Assembly (NCBI GenBank): GCA_937996235.1
Contig: CALKVK010000031.1
Span: 1-64,000, forward strand
Origin: an uncultured bacterium
GTDB lineage: Bacteria > Planctomycetota > JAJSAM01 > JAJVHW01
Length of the DNA: 64,000 nucleotides
Direction: 5' to 3'
Below, one piece after another: positions 59,552 through 64,000 of this stretch (position 1 is its first letter; each line of letters starts with the position of its first letter). The position numbers and the translations under genes are program-made. The notes beneath the pieces are model-generated. The model searched no databases, was not told the origin of the DNA, and was given only the letters and a program-made list of their open reading frames with translations.

Positions 59552-60574
59552 TCACTCGGCGGCCCGGGGTCGCGACGTCAGGTAGACGACGGTCCGCTCG
59601 CGGCCGGTCTCGTCGATCACGAGCACGTCGTAGCGCGCGAGCCCGCGGCCGTCGCCGCGCAGGTAGCGGAGGATGTCCTCCTTCGCGCGGACGGCCACGC
59701 CGTTGATGGAGACGACCGTGTCGCCCTTGCCGATCCCGCGGCCGGCGGCCACCGGCGTGTTCGCGCCCGGGACCGAGAGCAGCTTCACCCCGCGCGGCCC
59801 GTCCGGACCCTGAACGGTCTCCGTGACGAGCTTCGCGAGCACCTCCTCGTCGCCGAACTGCTCCCACCAGGCGGCCTCGTCGGCCGGGACGCGCCAGGTG
59901 TTGCCCGTCGGGTCCGCGAGCGTGTCGCGGTACGCCAGCGCGCCGGAGATCCTCGCGCGCTCGACGGCGCGCTCGAACGGTCGCCCGCCGGGCGGGAGCG
60001 GATCCACGGGCGGCCGCCCGGCGCCGAGGTTCACGGGCGCGGGCACCTTGCGGGGCAGGTAGAGGAGCTCGGTGAGCGCCGGGCACGAGAAGACGATCGC
60101 GGGCTGGTGCGACTTCGGATCCTCCCCGAACCCGAGCAGGGTGAACTCGTGCCGCTGCCCGTCGACGTCCACGCTGAGGCGCTCGCCGGGCTGCACCATC
60201 GTGGGCGTGCCGCCGCCGGACTTGATGATCGCGAGCGAGAGCGTCGGGTCGCCGTCGACCTCGATCCCGCCCTCGCAGGAGTAGGTCGCCCGGAACTTCG
60301 CGTCCGGCTTCTCCTTCTCGCGCGGAGCGGGAGGAGGCGGCGGCGGCGGGACGACGCCGTTCACCGGCGTCTTCCAGATCGGCTCGAAGCCCGGCAGCGC
60401 GCCGGGCCAGCGCGTCGTGATCAGCTCGGCCTTCTCGGCCTTCGGCCACGTGACCTCGGGCCGCTGCGCGCGCGCCTTGAAGGTCTTCCAGAAGTGCACG
60501 CCGACGAACCCGGCGCCGCACAGCGCGGCGCAGTTCGCGACCCAGCAGACCGACTTGAGCTGGCTGATACGCAT
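59552..60574 (-). CDS. Membrane-anchored PDZ protein, GspC-like
   Basis: 340 residues. Short cytosolic lead, one membrane span at about 8-28 (VCWVANCAALCGAGFVGVHF), a Pro-rich spacer (about 75-87, a run of seven Pro), a middle beta domain with two Cys (ATYSCEGGIEVDGD and VFSCPALTELL), and a C-terminal PDZ domain from about 255: RGVKLLSVPGANTPVAAGRG then IGKGDTVVSINGVAVRAKED. The anchor-linker-HR-PDZ order is that of type II secretion protein C. PilT next door fits a pilus or secretion context, but gspD/E/F are not in the window, so the assignment is tentative. Confidence 0.7.
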   Translation of the reverse strand: MRISQLKSVCWVANCAALCGAGFVGVHFWKTFKARAQRPEVTWPKAEKAELITTRWPGALPGFEPIWKTPVNGVVPPPPPPPAPREKEKPDAKFRATYSCEGGIEVDGDPTLSLAIIKSGGGTPTMVQPGERLSVDVDGQRHEFTLLGFGEDPKSHQPAIVFSCPALTELLYLPRKVPAPVNLGAGRPPVDPLPPGGRPFERAVERARISGALAYRDTLADPTGNTWRVPADEAAWWEQFGDEEVLAKLVTETVQGPDGPRGVKLLSVPGANTPVAAGRGIGKGDTVVSINGVAVRAKEDILRYLRGDGRGLARYDVLVIDETGRERTVVYLTSRPRAAE

Positions 60575-60583
60575 GAGCGGGGC

Positions 60584-60589
60584 ATCCTA
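60584..60589 (-). promoter_or_regulatory. -10 box, near-leaderless geometry, GspC-like gene
   Basis: Minus-strand TAGGAT (GGTTAGGATGCC context) ends 9 nt before the ATG at 60574. Confidence 0.42.
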
Positions 60590-60656
60590 ACCGGGAGACG
60601 ACCCGGTGTTGGACGTCCACCGCCCCGACGCCTTGCGAGAGCCTGCGCCGGGCCGC

Positions 60657-61763
60657 TCAGTACGTGCCGTCGAAGGCCGCCTTCGCGTTGCGGCCCTTCG
60701 AGATGCCGCGCATCTCGAGCTTCAGCTCGCCCGGGTTGTCCGACGCCGCGAGACCGTCGTCGAGCGAGATCTCGCCCTGCCGGATCAGGCGCACGAGCGA
60801 CTGGTTGAAGGTCATCGTGCCGAAGTACTCGGAGCCCTCGTAGATGGCCTTCGGCAGCTCGCGCGTCTTGCCGTCGGCGAGCAGCTCGCGCACCGTGGGC
60901 GAGCCGAGCATGATCTCGACCGCGGGCACGCGCCCGTGCTTGCCGCTGCGCGGGATCAGGCGCTGGCTGATGACGCCCTCGAGGAGCATCGAGAGCTGCA
61001 TGCGGATCAGCGGGTGGTGGTGCGGCGGGAAGAACGCCAGGATGCGCTCGACGGTCTGCACGGCGTTGACGGTGTGCAGCGTCGAGAACACGAGGTGGCC
61101 CGTCTCGGCCGCCTGCAGCGTCGCCTCGACCGTCTCGCGGTCGCGCATCTCGCCGACCATGATCACGTCGGGCGCCTGGCGCACGACGTGCTTGAGCGCG
61201 GACGAGAAGTTGAGCGTGTCCACGCCGACCTCGCGCTGGCTGATCGCGCTGCGGTCGTCGCGGAACAGGAACTCGACCGGGTCCTCGAGCGTCACGATGT
61301 GGCGCGGCTCGTTGGAGTTGATCCAGTTGATCATCGCCGCGAGCGTCGTCGACTTGCCGCTGCCGGCCGTGCCCGTGACGAGCACCAGCCCGCGCCGCAG
61401 GCGGCAGAGCCCGGTGAGCTGCTGCGCGGGGAGCATGATCTGCTCGATGTGCGGGATCTGGGACTTCACGTGGCGGAACACGAACGCGAGCCGCCCGCGC
61501 TGGCGGTACACGTTCGCGCGGAAGCGCCCGACGTCCGCGACCTCGTAGGCGGAGTCCGCCTCGCCCGTGCGGAAGAACTGGTCCTGCTGCCGCGAGTCGA
61601 GCACGCGGTCGAACAGCTCCTGCGCCATCGCGGGCGCGACCACGAAGTCCGGCACGAACCGGATCTTGCCGTCCACGCGGATCGACGGGTTCGCGCGCGT
61701 CCGTACGATGAGGTCGGAGCCGTTGCACTCGACCAGGAGCTGGAAGAGGTTCTCGAGTTGCAT
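60657..61763 (-). CDS. Type IV pilus retraction ATPase PilT/PilU family
   Basis: 368 residues. N-terminal PAS-like domain then the secretion ATPase core: Walker A LVTGTAGSGKSTTLAAMINW, Asp box HIVTLEDPVEFLF, Walker B PDVIMVGEMRDRETVEATLQ and His box HLVFSTLHTVNAVQTVERIL. The C-terminal retraction motif AIRNLIRE of PilT is not evident (FNQSLVRLIRQGEISLDDGL stands there), closer to PilU-like or PilT2 members. Powers pilus retraction for twitching or DNA uptake, compatible with comEC at 17473-19893. ATG at 61763 gives the standard start MQLENLFQLL. Confidence 0.92.
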   Translation of the reverse strand: MQLENLFQLLVECNGSDLIVRTRANPSIRVDGKIRFVPDFVVAPAMAQELFDRVLDSRQQDQFFRTGEADSAYEVADVGRFRANVYRQRGRLAFVFRHVKSQIPHIEQIMLPAQQLTGLCRLRRGLVLVTGTAGSGKSTTLAAMINWINSNEPRHIVTLEDPVEFLFRDDRSAISQREVGVDTLNFSSALKHVVRQAPDVIMVGEMRDRETVEATLQAAETGHLVFSTLHTVNAVQTVERILAFFPPHHHPLIRMQLSMLLEGVISQRLIPRSGKHGRVPAVEIMLGSPTVRELLADGKTRELPKAIYEGSEYFGTMTFNQSLVRLIRQGEISLDDGLAASDNPGELKLEMRGISKGRNAKAAFDGTY

Positions 61764-61813
61764 CCGCCCCCCCGGTCCGTCGCGGACGCGCGGGCGCGGG
61801 AGGGACGGCGCGG

Positions 61814-62842
61814 CTACGCCGGGCCGTCGTCCTCCGACGCCCCGAGCGCCCGGGTCACGCGCCTCAGGAGGACGTCGAGACCGGAGCCGCTCACGGCCGA
61901 GAACGGTGTCACTTCCGCATCGGTCTCGCGCGACAGCGAGTTGAGGGATTCCTCCCAGCCGGTGAGGTCGCACTTCGCGAGCGCGACGATCTCCGGCTTC
62001 CGCGCAAGATCGGGCGAGTAGCGCGCCAGCTCCTCGCGCACCGTGCGGTACGCGGCGTCCGCCGGGGGCGACTCCCCCGTCGGGTCGTGCGCCACCACGT
62101 GCACGAGCACGCGCGTGCGCTCGACGTGCCGCAGGAAGCGGTCGCCGAGCCCGCGGCCGTGGTGCGCGCCCTCGATGAGCCCGGGCAGGTCCGCGAACGT
62201 GATGCGCACCGCGGGCGACAGCTCGACGACGCCGAGGTGCGGGGCGAGCGTCGTGAAGCGGTGCGCTCCGACGCGCGTGCGGCTGCGCGAGAGCGTCGCG
62301 AGCAGCGTCGACTTCCCGGCGTTCGGCAGCCCCACCAGCCCCACGTCCGCGAGCAGCTTCAGGCCGAGCACCAGGTCGCGGCGTTCCCCCTCGCGGCCGA
62401 GCTCCGCCTCGCGCGGCGTCTGGCGGTCGGCGCGCGCGAAGTGCGAGTTGCCGCGCCCGCCCCCGCCGCCGCGCACGATGCGCACGGTGTCGCCGGCCTC
62501 GACGAGGTCCTTGAGCAGCACGTCGGTCGCCGCGTCGCGCACCTCGGTGCCGACGGGCAGGTCGACCACGAGGTCGGCGCCGTCGCGGCCGTGGCGGTTG
62601 TTGGACCCGCCGGGACCGCCCTTGGCCGCGCGCAGGACCTTGCGGCCGCGCAGCGCGAAGAAGCCGTGCGTGTCAGCGGAGGCGCGCAGCACCACGTCGC
62701 CGCCGCGTCCGCCGTCGCCGCCGTTGGGTCCGCCCTTCGGGACGTACTTCTCGCGGCGGAAGGACACGCAGCCGTCGCCGCCGCGCCCACCCTCGACGCT
62801 CACCCGCAGCGCGTCGTGCGACCCGCCCGCAGGTGCGGCCAC
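61814..62842 (-). CDS. obg: Obg family GTPase (CgtA)
   Basis: 342 residues from GTG at 62842. N-terminal Obg fold with glycine-rich loops: VEGGRGGDGCVSFRREKYVP, GGPNGGDGGRGGDVVL and VRGGGGGRGNSHFARADRQT. G domain: G1 VGLVGLPNAGKSTLLATLSR, G2 near FTTLAPHLGVV, G3 TFADLPGLIEGAHHGRGLGD, G4 position reads ALAKCDLTGW, so the usual Asn of N-K-x-D is Ala, and G5 FSAVSGSG. Involved in large ribosomal subunit maturation. Ends shortly after the G domain; no long C-terminal tail. Co-directional with rpmA and rplU, the common arrangement. Confidence 0.95.
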   Translation of the reverse strand: MAAPAGGSHDALRVSVEGGRGGDGCVSFRREKYVPKGGPNGGDGGRGGDVVLRASADTHGFFALRGRKVLRAAKGGPGGSNNRHGRDGADLVVDLPVGTEVRDAATDVLLKDLVEAGDTVRIVRGGGGGRGNSHFARADRQTPREAELGREGERRDLVLGLKLLADVGLVGLPNAGKSTLLATLSRSRTRVGAHRFTTLAPHLGVVELSPAVRITFADLPGLIEGAHHGRGLGDRFLRHVERTRVLVHVVAHDPTGESPPADAAYRTVREELARYSPDLARKPEIVALAKCDLTGWEESLNSLSRETDAEVTPFSAVSGSGLDVLLRRVTRALGASEDDGPA

Positions 62843-62847
62843 GGGCG

Positions 62848-63105
62848 CTACTCCGCGGCGGCGTCGCTCGGGTCGACGTGCACGCGGCGTCCGGTGCCGA
62901 ACGACACGACGCCGTCGGCCGTCGCGAACACCGAGAAGTCGCGCGCGACGCGGGTGTTGCGGCCCGCGCGGAACTTCGAGCCGACCTGCCGCACGATGAT
63001 CGAACCGGCGCGCACGCTCTGGCCGCCGTACGCCTTCAGCCCGCGGAACTGCGCGTTGCTGTCGCGCCCGTTCTTCGTCGAGCCCTGGCCCTTCTTGTGT
63101 GCCAT
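62848..63105 (-). CDS. rpmA: 50S ribosomal protein L27
   Basis: 85 residues. N terminus AHKKGQGSTKNGRDSNAQ is the classic L27 start; no N-terminal cleavage extension of the Firmicutes type is present. Then GGQSVRAGSIIVRQVGSKF and GRNTRVARDFSVFATADGVV. The protein reaches the peptidyl-transferase centre. Lies between rplU (50 bp) and obg (5 bp). Confidence 0.98.
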   Translation of the reverse strand: MAHKKGQGSTKNGRDSNAQFRGLKAYGGQSVRAGSIIVRQVGSKFRAGRNTRVARDFSVFATADGVVSFGTGRRVHVDPSDAAAE

Positions 63106-63155
63106 GTCGCTGCTCTCCCAGCTCCGGCCGCGGCAGACGCCGCGCCGGACGCGCC

Positions 63156-63470
63156 TCAGCCGCTGATCTTCTCGACGACCGCGAGCGTGTACTTCTGCCG
63201 GTGGCCCTGCTTCTTGTGGTGGTTCTTGCGCCGGCGGTAGCGGTAGACGATCACCTTCTTGCCCTTGCCGTGGGCCTGGACGCGCGCCGTCACGGCCGCG
63301 CCGTCGACCAGCGGCTTCCCGACGCGCAGTTCCGCGCCCTCGCCGAGCGCGAGGACCTCGGACAGCTCGAGCGTGGCGCCCGGCTCGGCGTCGGCGCGGT
63401 AGGCGAGGCGGACCGCCTGGCCCTCCTCCACCCGGTGCTGGTGGCTGCCGTCACGGATGATCGCGTACAT
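63156..63470 (-). CDS. rplU: 50S ribosomal protein L21
   Basis: 104 residues. Start MYAIIRDGSHQHRVEEGQAV and the end KVIVYRYRRRKNHHKKQGHR followed by QKYTLAVVEKISG are diagnostic of L21. ATG at 63470 has AGGAG seven bases upstream. Binds 23S rRNA with L20. The 97-bp gap upstream carries a candidate promoter and a dyad. Confidence 0.98.
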   Translation of the reverse strand: MYAIIRDGSHQHRVEEGQAVRLAYRADAEPGATLELSEVLALGEGAELRVGKPLVDGAAVTARVQAHGKGKKVIVYRYRRRKNHHKKQGHRQKYTLAVVEKISG

Positions 63471-63486
63471 GACCGTCTCCTGCAGC

Positions 63487-63521
63487 CCCTTCGCCGCGGT
63501 TCCAGGGCGAACCCGAAGGGG
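63487..63521 (-). promoter_or_regulatory. Dyad in the rplU leader
   Basis: Inverted repeat CCCCTTCG (63487-63494) and CGAAGGGG (63514-63521) with a 19-base interior, located 17-51 nt before the rplU start and just downstream of the -10 candidate. It could be an r-protein leader structure or a chance dyad in GC-rich DNA. Confidence 0.3.
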
Positions 63522-63531
63522 GAAACGGCGG

Positions 63532-63537
63532 ACGATA
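63532..63537 (-). promoter_or_regulatory. Candidate -10 box of rplU-rpmA-obg
   Basis: Minus-strand TATCGT (GCTATCGTCC context), giving a leader of about 55 nt before the rplU ATG. Confidence 0.4.
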
Positions 63538-63567
63538 GCCGCGGCGCGCGCCCGGCAGCGCGCTTTT

Positions 63568-64000
63568 TCAGCCCCGTGCGGCCACGACGCTGAACCCGTC
63601 CTGGCCGAGCGACTCGTCCTCGACCACGTCCACCGCGACGCCGTGCTCGGACTCGATCGCGTCGAGGTCCTCCTCGCGCCGTTCGAGGGCGTCGGCGACG
63701 CCGGGTGCGCAGACGATCTCGACGCGCCGAGGGCGCGTGTCCGCGACGAGCGCGCGCAGGTCGCGCAGCGCCGCGAGCGCCGCCGCGGCCGACGTGCGCA
63801 CCCGCCCCGCCCCGTGGCAGCTCGCGCAGCGCTCCGAGCCGGCGCGGCCGGGTCCGGTGCGCGTGCGGCGGCGCGTGATCTCCACGACCATGAACTCCGA
63901 CATCGGCGCGACGCGCATGCGCGCCGGGTCGCGCGCGAGCGCACGGCGGAAGGCGGTCTCGACCGCCGCGCGGTTCGCCTCGTCGCGGCAGTCGATGAAG
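63568..64000 (-). CDS. Ribonuclease E/G family, C-terminal part only (runs off the window)
   Basis: The last 143 residues are present; the start lies beyond position 64000. The visible end begins FIDCRDEANRAAVETAFRRA, the F-I-D-M-x-x-x-x-N-R segment of RNase E/G, continues with SEFMVVEITRRRTRTG (S-E-F-G-L-v-E-m-T-R-k-R in the family) and the zinc-link Cys pair in SERCASCHGAGRV. The final 100 residues (ERREEDLDAIESEHGVAVDV) are the small C-terminal domain, ending without the long RNase E degradosome tail, so RNase G-like. Directly upstream of rplU-rpmA-obg, a common neighbourhood for rng. Confidence 0.9.
   Translation of the reverse strand, partial: FIDCRDEANRAAVETAFRRALARDPARMRVAPMSEFMVVEITRRRTRTGPGRAGSERCASCHGAGRVRTSAAAALAALRDLRALVADTRPRRVEIVCAPGVADALERREEDLDAIESEHGVAVDVVEDESLGQDGFSVVAARG

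Overview
The window is very GC-rich bacterial chromosome, densely packed with genes. Most operon junctions overlap by 1 or 4 bases (ATGA, GTGA, TGATG), and GTG/TTG starts are common. The cell envelope looks Gram-negative: there is an LptD-like outer-membrane protein, several lipoproteins, a GspC-like PDZ protein beside a PilT ATPase, and a heptosyltransferase-family enzyme. A large Ser/Thr kinase, an RsbU/RsbW/STAS switch and two big secreted beta-rich/glycine-rich proteins point to a deep-branching, complex-envelope bacterium. Planctomycetota is my best guess. It is an inference from gene style, since no rRNA is present.

Layout. 1-1560: a RidA enzyme inside a field of REP-like GC hairpins. 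1546-9681 (minus): seven overlapping genes for peptide ABC import (ATPase pair, binding protein, two permeases, second ATPase pair). 9865-14254 (plus): a divergent second peptide importer (lipoprotein, two permeases), probably powered by the 7550-9681 ATPases. 14229-17281 (minus): LptD-like protein followed by coaD. 17473-19893 (plus): ComEC. 19903-21062 (minus): two tiny paralogous lipoproteins and an O-methyltransferase. 21156-28185 (plus): MazG-like hydrolase, methyltransferase, flavin reductase, CBS protein, Lon and EF-G, closed by a strong hairpin. 28285-29395 (minus): two lipoproteins. 29440-31281 (plus): MoeB/ThiF-rhodanese and a winged-helix-like unknown. 31300-36447 (minus): complete livKHMGF branched-chain amino acid importer, divergent from a PLP decarboxylase (36570-38039).

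38046-50982 (minus): a long run of nine genes. Three radical SAM/SPASM proteins, a family-9 glycosyltransferase and a TMTC-like membrane glycosyltransferase are followed by a giant kinase-AAA-TPR protein, an RsbW-like anti-sigma kinase, a GAF-SpoIIE phosphatase and a STAS-PilZ protein. 51277-57125 (minus): two paralogous secreted proteins with long leaders. 57473-59484 (minus): a degenerate aspartate carbamoyltransferase fused to a PyrI-type zinc domain, overlapping coaX. 59552-61763: GspC-like PDZ protein and PilT. 61814-64000 (minus): obg, rpmA, rplU and the 3' end of an RNase E/G gene.

The most notable points are the apparently dead PyrB-PyrI fusion, the radical SAM/glycosyltransferase block joined to a signalling block, the paralogous secreted pair, and a set of TANNNT -10 boxes lying 6-9 nt before start codons, which implies leaderless transcription. 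No tRNA, rRNA, transposase or CRISPR array was seen.
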